Shown here in pieces: positions 31,875 through 41,438 of a stretch of 55,910 nt of DNA. This DNA comes from a virus, in the IMG/VR virus record IMGVR_UViG_3300008267_009201, positions 1-55,910 of that record, one strand, 5' to 3'. Below the pieces are notes generated by a model that had not been told where the DNA came from, ran no database searches, and worked only from the letters and a program-made list of their open reading frames with translations. The position numbers and the translations under genes were made by a program. Each line of letters opens with the position of its first letter. The stretch's first letter is position 1.

Positions 31875-33995
31875 ATGAGTCAACAGAATATTAATCAATA
31901 TGTGTCTAACAACTGGAAATTGAGTCCAAGTTGGAATAATATAGACATGTCTTTATCTTCAGATGAAATAGATTTCAATGAGGAGGTTGTTTTTTCAACA
32001 GAATTAATAGGAATTAATAATGGTAACAGATTACCTATACATTTTGATTTAAATAATCTTAACTCATCACAACAACCAACTTTAAATTATGGTGATTTTT
32101 TGTCAGGGAATACTTTAGTCTCATTAAATTATTATAATCCTAATAATGAAGATTTATCTTGTTTTACTGGTGATAGTTTGTGTGATATTGGTTTAGTTGG
32201 TACTGATAATGGTTTAGTCCCTGAAATGTCAGGTGAAACAATACACTTTAGTATGGGATTGTATACAGGGTCAACTAAATGGGATAGATACCATTTTGAT
32301 AGACGTACAAAATTAATTCAAATAACGGGATATACTAACAATGTTGATAGATTTTCAGGTAATACGAAAGAAACTGTATATAATATTGTTGACAAAGAAT
32401 TATCAAGTTTTGGTTATTATAATCAATTATACGGAGGTTTCTACCAAGGATTTTTTAAATTATTTGGGTATGATTACGAGACATTTCCAAATAGATGTAA
32501 TAAGGGATGGTCTGTTGAAATGTTACTAAGAGCTAGACAAGAAGACCAATTTTCTCCAACATCGGCAGAAACAACATTAAATGAGGTATACCCAAGTAAT
32601 GATAATACTTTTTTTTATTTTGGTACAAGAGCTGAAAACAAATATTACCATCACGCATCAGGTTCCCCATCATCTGATTCAGGATATACTAGAGTTACTG
32701 AAATTTTAAGTGGATGTTTACATACATGTGCATGTTCGGATACTGGAGTAACTATTTCACGTTGTTTAGATGATATATATGAACCTTTAATTTACACCAA
32801 TCAACACAATGTTAATTGTAACTGTGGATGTTCAGAAAATGTTGTTCCTAATGATGATAAAAACCCTCTGCTTGACTCAATGTCAAATACTTTTTCACTT
32901 AGACTTTCAGGAGACCCAAAAAATCCAAAAGTATGTGTTAGAGTTCTTAAATTTACCGGAGGATGTGAAACAACGGGTAGTTGTGAAAATACAGGAATTA
33001 CATATACTACAGGATATACAATAACTAATTATTGTTCAAGTAAAAATATTTTTGATTACTGTTCGTCAACTCAAACTTATTTAGATAAAGAACATTGGTT
33101 TTTAATTGATTGTGTTTGGGAACGTAATTCATATTATGATAACTGTGATTTATTATATCGAGGAGGGTTGGATTCAATAACGACATTTTATTATGTAAAT
33201 TCATTGGCGGGAAATGCGGTTAGTTTAATTACAGTACCCTATACACAATCAGGTGCAACTCCCGCCGAACAAATCGAAGTTGTTAATTTAAATGAAGAAT
33301 GGTTAATTGAAAAAGACCAAAGATTAGGTTCTTTAAAAATATACATTAATGGTAGATTATTTTACGTTATTAATGGGTTTGAAGAGGTAATACCTAGAGG
33401 TTTAAATACCGAGAAAGAAAAACAAATAGGTGTACCATTTAATATTGGTTGGGGTGGAGGTACACAAGGTTTGAGAGAAAGTTTAACTTTTTCCGCATGT
33501 CCCGAATCACTATCAGGTTTAACCTACCAACAAGACCCGGAATGTATGCCAAATGAAACATTATCGGGTACATCTTTATCTTCTTTAACTACAAATATTT
33601 TAATTGAACCAAATTTTGCGGGTTCTTTTGACGGAGCAATATCTCAATTTAGAATGTATACCGAACCTTTAACGTATCCTGAAGTTGTTCATAATTTTGA
33701 CATATTAAAAGGTAATTTTGGATTATTTGATTATAAATGTCCAAGTTGTTCTGATGTTGTTGTTAATGATATTATTGGTGTTACTGTCGGTTCGGATATA
33801 ATATTTTCATCCAATGAATTTTCAGGAATGACATTTAACCTTTATTACTATAAAGATTCTGGGGAACCAAGGTATGTCGTTGTTGAAAATGAAACTTTCC
33901 CATATACTATGGATACTCTTTCTGTACCAAATTGTTGTAGTAATAATTTTTATTTTTATATTATTGAATTAGACCAAACATTCCTTTACACCTAA
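31875..33995 (+). CDS. Large Cys-rich virion protein with C-terminal LamG-like domain (adhesin/fibre candidate)
   Basis: 706 aa. Beta-rich and Asn/Tyr/Gly-rich throughout, with no enzyme motif. Two Cys clusters lie in the middle (CLHTCACSDTG and CNCGCSENV) and one near the end (CPSC). The region around residues 570-620 (FAGSFDGAISQFRMYTEPLT followed by YPEVVHNF) matches the end of concanavalin/LamG-type jelly rolls, as does KSLKIYING-like text before it (GSLKIYINGRLFYVINGFEE). Such proteins often sit on tail fibres or the head surface and bind sugars. It heads the plus-strand block of glycosyltransferase genes, so it could also be a substrate for them. Confidence 0.65.
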   Translation: MSQQNINQYVSNNWKLSPSWNNIDMSLSSDEIDFNEEVVFSTELIGINNGNRLPIHFDLNNLNSSQQPTLNYGDFLSGNTLVSLNYYNPNNEDLSCFTGDSLCDIGLVGTDNGLVPEMSGETIHFSMGLYTGSTKWDRYHFDRRTKLIQITGYTNNVDRFSGNTKETVYNIVDKELSSFGYYNQLYGGFYQGFFKLFGYDYETFPNRCNKGWSVEMLLRARQEDQFSPTSAETTLNEVYPSNDNTFFYFGTRAENKYYHHASGSPSSDSGYTRVTEILSGCLHTCACSDTGVTISRCLDDIYEPLIYTNQHNVNCNCGCSENVVPNDDKNPLLDSMSNTFSLRLSGDPKNPKVCVRVLKFTGGCETTGSCENTGITYTTGYTITNYCSSKNIFDYCSSTQTYLDKEHWFLIDCVWERNSYYDNCDLLYRGGLDSITTFYYVNSLAGNAVSLITVPYTQSGATPAEQIEVVNLNEEWLIEKDQRLGSLKIYINGRLFYVINGFEEVIPRGLNTEKEKQIGVPFNIGWGGGTQGLRESLTFSACPESLSGLTYQQDPECMPNETLSGTSLSSLTTNILIEPNFAGSFDGAISQFRMYTEPLTYPEVVHNFDILKGNFGLFDYKCPSCSDVVVNDIIGVTVGSDIIFSSNEFSGMTFNLYYYKDSGEPRYVVVENETFPYTMDTLSVPNCCSNNFYFYIIELDQTFLYT

Positions 33996-34031
33996 TTTTA
34001 TTTTTATATTTTTTGGTTAAAAGTATTAATA

Positions 34032-35276
34032 ATGAAAATTTTTATCCAAATTGCGTCTTATCGAGACCCACAATTAATCCCAACAATTAAATCCGCAATA
34101 GATAACGCCAAACACCCTGAAAATTTAGTTTTCGCAATTGCAAGACAATTTAATGAGAGTGACGGATTTGATAATTTAGATGAATATCGAAATGATGAAA
34201 GGTTTAGAATTTTAGATATCCCATATCAAGAGTCTAAAGGAGCTTGTTGGGCTAGAAATCAAATACAACAACTTTATCAAAAAGAAGAGTACACACTTCA
34301 AATAGATTCACATATGAGATTTGCTAAAGATTGGGATGTTGAAATGATTGGGATGATTAAACAACTACAAAAGAAAGGGTATAAAAAACCTTTATTAACA
34401 GGATACGTACCATCTTTTGACCCTGATGATGACCCTAACTCAAGAGTAATGGAACCGTGGAGAATGGTTTTTGATAGATTCATACCTGAAGGTGCGGTAT
34501 TTTTCCTACCTGAAGTAATCCCCGGATGGCAAAACATGACGGAGCCAGTACCCGCAAGATTCTATTCCGCACATTATTGTTTCACATTAGGTAAATTTTC
34601 AAAAGAAGTCCAACATGACCCTGAATTTTATTTTCATGGGGAAGAAATATCTATAGCCGCAAGAGCTTATACTCATGGGTATGATTTATTCCATATCCAC
34701 AAAATTTTAATTTGGCATGAATATACCAGAAAAGGCAGAACTAAACAATGGGATGACGATAAAGATTGGGTAAATAAAAATGACTACTGTCATAAAAAGA
34801 ATAGAAGTTTATTTGGAATGGATGGTGAAGAACCAATGAGTCACGGTAAATATGGATTTGGTAAAAAGAGAACATTAAGAGATTATGAAAAATATTCGGG
34901 ATTACTTTTTTCTAAACGAGCCATCCAACAGTGGACAATTGACAAAAACTACCCACCAAATCCATATAACTTTAATACAGAAGAAGAATGGATGAACTCA
35001 TTTTCTTCAATATTTAAACACTGTATTGACATACAATACTCCCAAGTTCCTGAAAAAGATTATGATTTTTGGGTTGTGGCGTTCCATGATGAAAACGATG
35101 AGACACTTTTTAGGAAAGATGCCGACAAATCAGAGATTAGTCGTATGATGAATGACCCTGATGGATATGTTAAAATATGGAGAGAATTTAATATGGTTAG
35201 ACAACCAAAATATTGGGTAGTTTGGCCGCATTCAGAATCAAAAGATTGGTGCGAAAGAATCACAGGAAATTTATGA
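34032..35276 (+). CDS. GT60-like GlcNAc transferase
   Basis: 414 aa. MKIFIQIASYRDPQLIPTIK, FAIARQFNE, SKGACWARNQIQQLYQKEEY and TLQIDSHMRFAKDWDVEM follow the GlcNAc-transferase family (GT60, PF11397) block by block; D-S-H is the metal site. PGWQNMTEPVPARFYSAHYC and FYFHGEEISIAARAYTHGYD give the acceptor side. Eukaryotic members add GlcNAc to hydroxyproline or threonine in proteins, so a protein substrate, for example the Thr-rich stalk at 41438, is an attractive idea. It overlaps the next gene by ATGA. Confidence 0.82.
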   Translation: MKIFIQIASYRDPQLIPTIKSAIDNAKHPENLVFAIARQFNESDGFDNLDEYRNDERFRILDIPYQESKGACWARNQIQQLYQKEEYTLQIDSHMRFAKDWDVEMIGMIKQLQKKGYKKPLLTGYVPSFDPDDDPNSRVMEPWRMVFDRFIPEGAVFFLPEVIPGWQNMTEPVPARFYSAHYCFTLGKFSKEVQHDPEFYFHGEEISIAARAYTHGYDLFHIHKILIWHEYTRKGRTKQWDDDKDWVNKNDYCHKKNRSLFGMDGEEPMSHGKYGFGKKRTLRDYEKYSGLLFSKRAIQQWTIDKNYPPNPYNFNTEEEWMNSFSSIFKHCIDIQYSQVPEKDYDFWVVAFHDENDETLFRKDADKSEISRMMNDPDGYVKIWREFNMVRQPKYWVVWPHSESKDWCERITGNL

Positions 35277-36145
35277 TGGTGAATAATATATCTATTATAA
35301 TTTACACTAATGAAACATATTATGATTTGTTAGAGTTTACTTTACCTTTTTTAATTGAAAATTTTAAAAAAATTAATATTAAAAAATATGTCGTGTCAAA
35401 TAAAATTAAACAAAGTAGTCATTTTGAGGTGTCTGAGCAAATTGATTGTGGGGTTGAATTTTTAAGTAATGGAGGACATTTTGAACAAACAATTAGTTAC
35501 GCTTTAGAAAATATTAAAGAAGATTATATTTTATTTTTATGTGATGATTATTTGATAAAGTCTGAAGTTAAGTACGATATTTTAATGGGGGTTTTTAATT
35601 TTGTAATCGATAATGAAATTGACTATATGTCGTTAGGAACTCAAAAACATATGGAACCATTCATATTTGAGTGGGAAAATTTTAACATTGATTATAAAAA
35701 ATATGGTTTACCCGATAAATGTTTATTTAAAACCGATGTTAACTGCCGTCATTTGTACTCTGTTCAACCTTGTATATGGAAAAAAAAATCTTTGATTGAG
35801 ATTTTAAAAAATAATAAGAATATTACGTTACATGATTTGGATAATACAAACATAAAAGACCTTAATGGTAATTACCGAGAATTGGACGAAGAAAAGAATT
35901 TTATGTTTTATAAAAAAAATGAAAATTACAGAAATTATGATTTTAAAAATGTTTGTATACATTACCCTATAATCTCATACCATGTCGATGAAAAACCAAT
36001 AGACTCTGATTATTTTTTGTTGGACTATATTGAAATTGTACGTCATGGTAAATTTTTAGATGCGGAAGTTAACTCAAAATATATTTTAAATCAAAAATTA
36101 AACGAAAAATTAAATATTAAAAATAAACTTTTAAACTTTTTTTAA
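35273..36145 (+). CDS. Glycosyltransferase-like protein
   Basis: 290 aa from the ATG at 35273, which overlaps the upstream TGA; the longer frame begins at a TTG inside the previous gene. NNISIIIYTNETYYDLLEFT and EDYILFLCDDYLIKSEVKYD (D-D-Y metal site) and YMSLGTQKHMEPFIFEW fit a GT-A-like enzyme related to the gene at 18696-19418. SVQPCIWKKKSLIEILKNN is the acceptor-side helix. It ends directly at the next ATG. Donor unknown. Confidence 0.64.
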   Translation: MMVNNISIIIYTNETYYDLLEFTLPFLIENFKKINIKKYVVSNKIKQSSHFEVSEQIDCGVEFLSNGGHFEQTISYALENIKEDYILFLCDDYLIKSEVKYDILMGVFNFVIDNEIDYMSLGTQKHMEPFIFEWENFNIDYKKYGLPDKCLFKTDVNCRHLYSVQPCIWKKKSLIEILKNNKNITLHDLDNTNIKDLNGNYRELDEEKNFMFYKKNENYRNYDFKNVCIHYPIISYHVDEKPIDSDYFLLDYIEIVRHGKFLDAEVNSKYILNQKLNEKLNIKNKLLNFF

Positions 36146-36691
36146 ATGCCGGGAAATTGGGGTTATTTAGGTGAAGACACAAAGGAATATTTGTGTTCAA
36201 ATTACGACAAAGATTGTACAATTTTAGATGTTGGATGCGGACATGGATTCTATTACAAATTATTAAAAGAGCACTTCAATAAATTTGACGCTGTAGAGAT
36301 ATGGGAACCTTACATTGAAGAATATAAATTAAGAGAAATGTATGATAACGTATATAATGTTAATATCATGGATTTTGATTTTGAGTACTATGACATTATT
36401 ATTATGGGAGATGTTTTAGAACATTTGTCAAGAGAAGACGCCTCAAAATTATTGAATAAAATTAAAGATAAATGTAAAGAATTACTTGTTGTTGTACCGT
36501 ATTATTTACCACAAGATGAGGTTTTTGGTAATAAATATGAGATACATTTACAACCTGATTTAGATGATAAAATAATGTCTGAAAATTATCCGATGCTTGA
36601 ACTAATTAATTTCAATGGTAAAGATTTTAAAATCCCTATTGATATGGGTACCCATTACTATTACTACTGTGCATTCAAAAAGAAAATATGA
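36146..36691 (+). CDS. Class I SAM-dependent methyltransferase
   Basis: 181 aa. CTILDVGCGHGFYYKLLKEH (about residues 24-43) is motif I. FDAVEIWEPYIEEYKLREMY supplies the ribose-binding Glu. YYDIIIMGDVLEHLSREDAS is motif IV, and CKELLVVVPYYLPQDEVFGN the later strand. Starts at the first base after the upstream TAA and overlaps the next gene by ATGA. Substrate probably a sugar in this context. Confidence 0.82.
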   Translation: MPGNWGYLGEDTKEYLCSNYDKDCTILDVGCGHGFYYKLLKEHFNKFDAVEIWEPYIEEYKLREMYDNVYNVNIMDFDFEYYDIIIMGDVLEHLSREDASKLLNKIKDKCKELLVVVPYYLPQDEVFGNKYEIHLQPDLDDKIMSENYPMLELINFNGKDFKIPIDMGTHYYYYCAFKKKI

Positions 36692-37569
36692 AATTACTTT
36701 TTAAATTTGATTTTGCAAATGGATGGGGAGATACTTTTTTAAGTCTATTTGATATTGTAAATTGTATAAATTATGTAAAAGAAAATTACCCAAATTTTTA
36801 TATAATATTTTTGATAAATGACAATAATTCTGTAGATACACTAAAGTTAGTTTTAGATTTTGAATTTTTCAATCAAATTTCTGACGAATTTAATGTTTTG
36901 TCTAAAGATAGTTTATTTAAAAATTTGAATGGTATTGGTTGGTATAAAAACGAAAAATTTAGTAGAATTTATTCAGGTAGAAATGAAGACACTAAAAATA
37001 ATATACCGGGTATATTTGATGTTTTTTGCTTAGAATCTAATTTGAATGAAATAATAAATTTAAATATCCCATTTTTAAACTTCACGTTTAACGATATTGA
37101 TGATAGAGTAGAATATTTCCCAATCTTTAACAAAAATTTAATTAATTTAGCTAATGATTTTATAAAAGATAATTTTAACAGTGGATTTGAATCTATATAT
37201 TTCAGAGCCTTAAATCCTTTAAATTATGAAAATATAGATTCATTTAAAAATAAATTATCTAAATTTGTATCTAAAGAAAAAAAATATTTTATGTGTTCGA
37301 ACTCTTCATTAGTAAAAAAAATAATATTAGATGAAGGGTATAATGTTATATTTTTTAGAAATTTTAAAGACCACAATTTAGACCACATTCCTAATGGATT
37401 TACTGTTTTTGGTCAGACTGTAGAAGATGCGATTTTTCCAGTTACTGAAATGATTATATTAGGAGAATCATCAAAAATAATATACTCTGGAGATATACAA
37501 AATGTAAGTTTATTTAATTGGTACGCAATAAACATAAAAAAAGTTAATTTAGAAAATATAATATTATGA
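36688..37569 (+). CDS. Putative GT-B glycosyltransferase (fucosyltransferase-like), low certainty
   Basis: 293 aa. FKFDFANGWGDTFLSLFDIV has an early G-W-G-D loop, and ESIYFRALNPLNYENIDSFK with KKYFMCSNSSLVKKIILDEG and VTEMIILGESSKIIYSGDIQ NVSLFNW follow the C-terminal order of fucosyltransferase-fold GT-B enzymes (R in strand 1, C-S-N-S, E-M-x-x-L-G-x-S). The match is by pattern only. The gene is very AT-rich and overlaps both neighbours by 4 bases. Confidence 0.5.
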   Translation: MKLLFKFDFANGWGDTFLSLFDIVNCINYVKENYPNFYIIFLINDNNSVDTLKLVLDFEFFNQISDEFNVLSKDSLFKNLNGIGWYKNEKFSRIYSGRNEDTKNNIPGIFDVFCLESNLNEIINLNIPFLNFTFNDIDDRVEYFPIFNKNLINLANDFIKDNFNSGFESIYFRALNPLNYENIDSFKNKLSKFVSKEKKYFMCSNSSLVKKIILDEGYNVIFFRNFKDHNLDHIPNGFTVFGQTVEDAIFPVTEMIILGESSKIIYSGDIQNVSLFNWYAINIKKVNLENIIL

Positions 37570-38426
37570 ATATTTTAATTACAACATTAAGTTTAGGTTA
37601 TAATTACACAAAAGATTATTGTCTACGAATGATTGAGGATGTCTTATCAATGACTGATATTGACATATATATAACTACTGATTTTTCAAATTTAATTTAT
37701 GATAAATTTGGGAAAAATGACAGGATTAAAATAAATGAAATTAATAGGGATGACTTAAAAATTAGAATCCCTATAGGTCCTAATAAAGGTGCGGATGATT
37801 TTAATTTTAATATGAGGTATCTTTGTTTAGAACATGTGTCAAATATTCAAGACTCAGTGGTAATTTTTACAGATTGTGATAATTCATTTGATTGGTGGGA
37901 TAAAGAAGAAGTCATTAAATTTATTGAATTAAATGAACAAAATGGATTTGATTTTTTTGGACCTAGAACTGACTATAAACTAATTGATGTGTTTAAAGTT
38001 TTTAATACGAATTGTGCAATGAATCCATTAATTCATAATTTAGATTATGATAAATGTACTATTATGTGGCACAAATTATTTAATTACGATTTAGTAGATA
38101 TGAATACTTACACTGTAATAGATTTTGAAAATCACATTTGGAAAGATTCTCCATTACCCGCGGAATATTTATTAATTTTTAACAACAAAAATAATAAGTT
38201 ATATAAAATGGTTGAAAAGTGGAAATGGTTTCATGACTATTTGGTTAATAAGGATTATTCATTTGGTACTTGGGCCGAAGGTTTTGAAATTGGAGTCTCA
38301 GCAAATTATGCCGGATTCAAACCAAAAGATATAACATTTACACATCCATTATGGAATAAAATTTTCACACCAAATGGTTATAAGACAGGACCTAGAGGAG
38401 GAGTGGTACATGGGACTGAAAAATAA
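37566..38426 (+). CDS. GT-A glycosyltransferase-like protein
   Basis: 286 aa. MNILITTLSLGYNYTKDYCL and VVIFTDCDNSFDWWDKEEVI (D-C-D metal site) and PLPAEYLLIFNNKNNKLYKM plus GTWAEGFEIGVSANYAGF match a GT-A architecture with a DxD and a later W-x-E-G block. No signal or membrane segment. Its C-terminus overlaps the next gene, whose likely start is at 38410, by 17 bases. Confidence 0.58.
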   Translation: MNILITTLSLGYNYTKDYCLRMIEDVLSMTDIDIYITTDFSNLIYDKFGKNDRIKINEINRDDLKIRIPIGPNKGADDFNFNMRYLCLEHVSNIQDSVVIFTDCDNSFDWWDKEEVIKFIELNEQNGFDFFGPRTDYKLIDVFKVFNTNCAMNPLIHNLDYDKCTIMWHKLFNYDLVDMNTYTVIDFENHIWKDSPLPAEYLLIFNNKNNKLYKMVEKWKWFHDYLVNKDYSFGTWAEGFEIGVSANYAGFKPKDITFTHPLWNKIFTPNGYKTGPRGGVVHGTEK

Positions 38427-39363
38427 AATTGAAGAGATAATTATTTCGTATGACTACGGTTATAATGATTGGTATGTAACTGAATTTTATAAATTTTTTC
38501 ACAAAAAATTAAATGAAATTTTAAATGTTAATATCAAATTTGTCCCATTAAAAGATTTAGCGAAAAATATGGGTAAAGAATTTAATGACCATAGTGATAG
38601 TCTTTTTACTTGGTTTAATTTAATAATTATGAACACTAAAACAGGTAAAATGTTTGTTCATTCATGGTATGATTACGCCTTTACCACCTACTTGTATTGT
38701 GAAAAAAATAATTACAATGTTGTTAAATTTTCGGCATGTTCTAGTATAACTAATGAGTTTATAGAAAATCATAAAAATGTACAACCTTCAATATACTATT
38801 TAGAAAATTGGAGTGACCAAAATTTAATTAATTTTAACCCAAGTGGCTCTAAAAAAAATAATTGTTATTTTGCGGGATGGTCTCATGGAAATCGAGAAAA
38901 TATTTTAAATGAATTTAAAAAATATGATTTTTTTGACATTTTTTTAAAAGGTGGGGACAAACCAAATAAGACTAAAAAAGTTTATTATGACGACTTATCA
39001 AATTATAAATTTGGTCTCAGTTTAGACGGAGCTGCGGGGATATGTTATAGGGACATAGAGTTATTTGCGAGTGGGTCGTTAAATCTTAGACAACCAATTA
39101 AAATTAATACATACTCCCCAATTATTGAAGGAGTTCATTATGTGAATTTTGTAAATGAAGATTTAATATCTTCAATTATAAAAGGGTATAACGTTGAGTC
39201 TGAAATTAAAGAAAATATCGAGAAAATTATAGACTTTTCAAGTACAAGTGAATACAATTTAATTATTGATAACGCTAGAGAATGGTTTGAAAAAAATTGT
39301 TTACCTGATAATCAATTTAAAATTTTGTATTCCTTTTTAGATGAACTTGAAATATTATTTTAA
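38410..39363 (+). CDS. Glycosyltransferase-like protein (exostosin/GT90 style)
   Basis: 317 aa from the ATG at 38410; an ATG 36 bases earlier would add residues overlapping the previous gene further. NNCYFAGWSHGNRENILNEF, then KVYYDDLSNYKFGLSLDGAA followed by GICYRDIELFASGSLNLRQP is the pattern of GT90/exostosin-like enzymes: Y-K-F-x-L-x-x-x-G then R-D-x-E. INTYSPIIEGVHYVNF closes the fold. Probably adds a hexose or xylose to a glycan. It is followed 2 bases later by the next gene. Confidence 0.62.
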   Translation: MGLKNKIEEIIISYDYGYNDWYVTEFYKFFHKKLNEILNVNIKFVPLKDLAKNMGKEFNDHSDSLFTWFNLIIMNTKTGKMFVHSWYDYAFTTYLYCEKNNYNVVKFSACSSITNEFIENHKNVQPSIYYLENWSDQNLINFNPSGSKKNNCYFAGWSHGNRENILNEFKKYDFFDIFLKGGDKPNKTKKVYYDDLSNYKFGLSLDGAAGICYRDIELFASGSLNLRQPIKINTYSPIIEGVHYVNFVNEDLISSIIKGYNVESEIKENIEKIIDFSSTSEYNLIIDNAREWFEKNCLPDNQFKILYSFLDELEILF

Positions 39364-39365
39364 AT

Positions 39366-41042
39366 ATGTCATTAATTACATTAGTTACAGGTCTTTGGGA
39401 TTTAAAAAGAGACACATTGGGTGATGGGTGGGCGAGACCATTTAAATCACATTATTTAGAAAAATTTAAACAATTATTATCTGTTAATAATAACTTAATA
39501 ATATTTGGTGATAGTGAGTTAGAAAAATTTGTTTGGGAACATAGAACCCCTGAAAACACCCAATTCATATTAAGGGAGTTAAATTGGTTTAAAAATGAGT
39601 TTTACACTAAAATTCAAAATATAAGAAAAAATCCTGACTGGTTTAATCAATCAGGGTGGTTACCTGAATCCACCCAATCCAAACTTGAGATGTACAATCC
39701 ATTAGTTATGTCAAAAGTTTTTTTATTAAATGATGCTAAAATTTTAGATAACTTCAATTCTAAAAATTTATTTTGGATTGATGCAGGGATTACTAATACC
39801 GTACATATCGGATATTTTACTCATGATAATGTTTTAGAAAAAATATCTAAAAAAATTCAGAAATTTTCATTTGTTTGTTTTCCTTATGATACCAATAATG
39901 AAATTCATGGATTTACCTACCCTAAAATAAATGAGTGGGCAAATAATGATGTAAAGTTAGTTGCTAGAGGTGGATTTTTTGGGGGACCTAAAGAAACCAT
40001 AGGAGAAATAAATTCAATTTACTATGGATTAATGAATGACACCCTAACCCAAGGATATATGGGGACAGAAGAGTCAATATTTTCAATAATGGTGTATAAA
40101 TACCCAAAACTAATTAACTATTTTGAGATTGAGTCAAACGGTTTATTAGGTACCTTTTTTGAAAATGCTAAAAATGAAACATTAGAAATTAAAAACAAAT
40201 TACCATTAAATTTAACTAATAATTTTGATACAAATAAAACATCATTATACGTAATTGGTTTTAATAGTCCTAATCAATTAGAAACATTAATCAAGTCAAT
40301 GATTAGTTATGATGAGGACTTTATAAATAAACCAAAAAAATATTTATTAAATAACTCTACAGATAGAAGTACAGATGAAAAATATATAGAAATTTGTAAT
40401 CAGTTTAATTTTGAAATTATTTGGCCCAAAGAAAATCTTGGGATATGCGGAGGTAGACAATTTATTGCCGAACATTTTGAGAAAAGTGAAAATGATTACA
40501 TGTTTTTCTTTGAGGACGACATGTTTTTTTACCCTAAAGAGGGTGAAGTTTGTAGAAATGGATTTAACAGACATATTAAAAATTTATATCAAAAATCTTT
40601 AAACATAATTAAAAATTATAATTTTGATTTTTTAAAATTGAATTATAGTGAGTTTTTTGGGGATAACGGAACACAGTGGAGTTGGTATAACGTACCCCAA
40701 TCTTTCAGAGAACAACATTGGCCTGAAAAATCAAAATTACCTGAATTTGGTACTGACCCTAATTCTCCAAAAACTAAGTTCACCTCAATAACTTCATATG
40801 AGGGCATACCTGTTGCTACAGGTGAAATATTTTATTGTAATTGGCCTCAAGTGGTTTCAAAAAATGGGAACGTAAAAATGTTTTTAGAAACAACTTGGAC
40901 TCATCCGTATGAACAAACATGGATGAGTCACATGTTTCAAGAAACAATTAAAGGTAATTTAAATCCTGGATTGTTGTTATTGACTCCAACAGAACATAAT
41001 CGTTTTGAACATTACGATGGAAAACTAAGGAAAGAAAGTTAA
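39366..41042 (+). CDS. Two-domain glycan enzyme: HtrL/YibB-like + GT2
   Basis: 558 aa. Residues 1-280: LITLVTGLWDLKRDTLGDGW, KLEMYNPLVMSKVFLLNDAK, NLFWIDAGITNTVHIGYF and YMGTEESIFSIMVYKYP fit the HtrL/YibB (WlaTC-like) family, a GT-A relative with a W-x-D-A-G site. Residues about 290-558 are GT2-like: SLYVIGFNSPNQLETLIKSM, WPKENLGICGGRQFIAEHF and YMFFFEDDMFFYP with E-D-D. Two transfer steps by one protein are likely. It is the last glycosyltransferase gene of the plus-strand block. Confidence 0.72.
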   Translation: MSLITLVTGLWDLKRDTLGDGWARPFKSHYLEKFKQLLSVNNNLIIFGDSELEKFVWEHRTPENTQFILRELNWFKNEFYTKIQNIRKNPDWFNQSGWLPESTQSKLEMYNPLVMSKVFLLNDAKILDNFNSKNLFWIDAGITNTVHIGYFTHDNVLEKISKKIQKFSFVCFPYDTNNEIHGFTYPKINEWANNDVKLVARGGFFGGPKETIGEINSIYYGLMNDTLTQGYMGTEESIFSIMVYKYPKLINYFEIESNGLLGTFFENAKNETLEIKNKLPLNLTNNFDTNKTSLYVIGFNSPNQLETLIKSMISYDEDFINKPKKYLLNNSTDRSTDEKYIEICNQFNFEIIWPKENLGICGGRQFIAEHFEKSENDYMFFFEDDMFFYPKEGEVCRNGFNRHIKNLYQKSLNIIKNYNFDFLKLNYSEFFGDNGTQWSWYNVPQSFREQHWPEKSKLPEFGTDPNSPKTKFTSITSYEGIPVATGEIFYCNWPQVVSKNGNVKMFLETTWTHPYEQTWMSHMFQETIKGNLNPGLLLLTPTEHNRFEHYDGKLRKES

Positions 41043-41047
41043 TCAGT

Positions 41048-41055
41048 ATATTTAT
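41048..41055 (+). promoter_or_regulatory. RTATTTAT box before the tail-fibre pair
   Basis: ATATTTAT lies 14 bases before the ATG at 41070, just after the stop of the upstream gene. Confidence 0.35.
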
Positions 41056-41069
41056 TGTAAAAACAATAA

Positions 41070-41438
41070 ATGGAATTTTATATTGGTCAAAATAGTAATT
41101 TACCTATTTTAAAAATGCAAGTCATTAAAGATGGTAAACATGATATTGACTCTATGTTACAACTTTTAGAAGAATCTGTTTTATATTTCTCAATGAAAGA
41201 TACTAAAAACGGAAATTATAAAATATTAAATTCTTCGGCAGGTTTTGTGGAAAAAGTTTTTTTAGAACCAAATTCTGATGTCGAGTATTATCTTTATTAT
41301 AAATTTTCAAAAAATGACACTTCTAAATCAGGTAGATTTGAGGGTGAGTTTTTATTAAAGTCTGAGAATGGGACACTTTTGTTACCAATAAGGGATAGAT
41401 TATTCATAAACGTTACTGAATCAACAATTATCACTTAA
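41070..41438 (+). CDS. Single-domain tail protein, BppU_N-like
   Basis: 122 aa: MEFYIGQNSNLPILKMQVIK, KDTKNGNYKILNSSAGFVEK, then SGRFEGEFLLKSENGTLLLP. This is an Ig-like domain in the style of the N-terminal domain of baseplate upper protein (BppU_N), which attaches receptor-binding proteins to the baseplate. It is a clear paralogue of residues 1-125 of the next gene (same start MEF-x-I-x-x-N, same GR-[FY]-E-[GV]-E-[FL] core). The TAA and following ATG overlap as TAATG. Confidence 0.66.
   Translation: MEFYIGQNSNLPILKMQVIKDGKHDIDSMLQLLEESVLYFSMKDTKNGNYKILNSSAGFVEKVFLEPNSDVEYYLYYKFSKNDTSKSGRFEGEFLLKSENGTLLLPIRDRLFINVTESTIIT

Noticed and set aside
30987-31898. 303-residue form of the charged protein
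   Set aside because: It would start at TTG inside the divergent gene and adds a hydrophobic stretch; the ATG at 31829 has an RTATTTAT box upstream.
35213-35272. Longer start for the glycosyltransferase-like gene
   Set aside because: TTG start within the previous gene; the ATG at 35273 overlaps the previous stop as ATGA, the arrangement used throughout the block.
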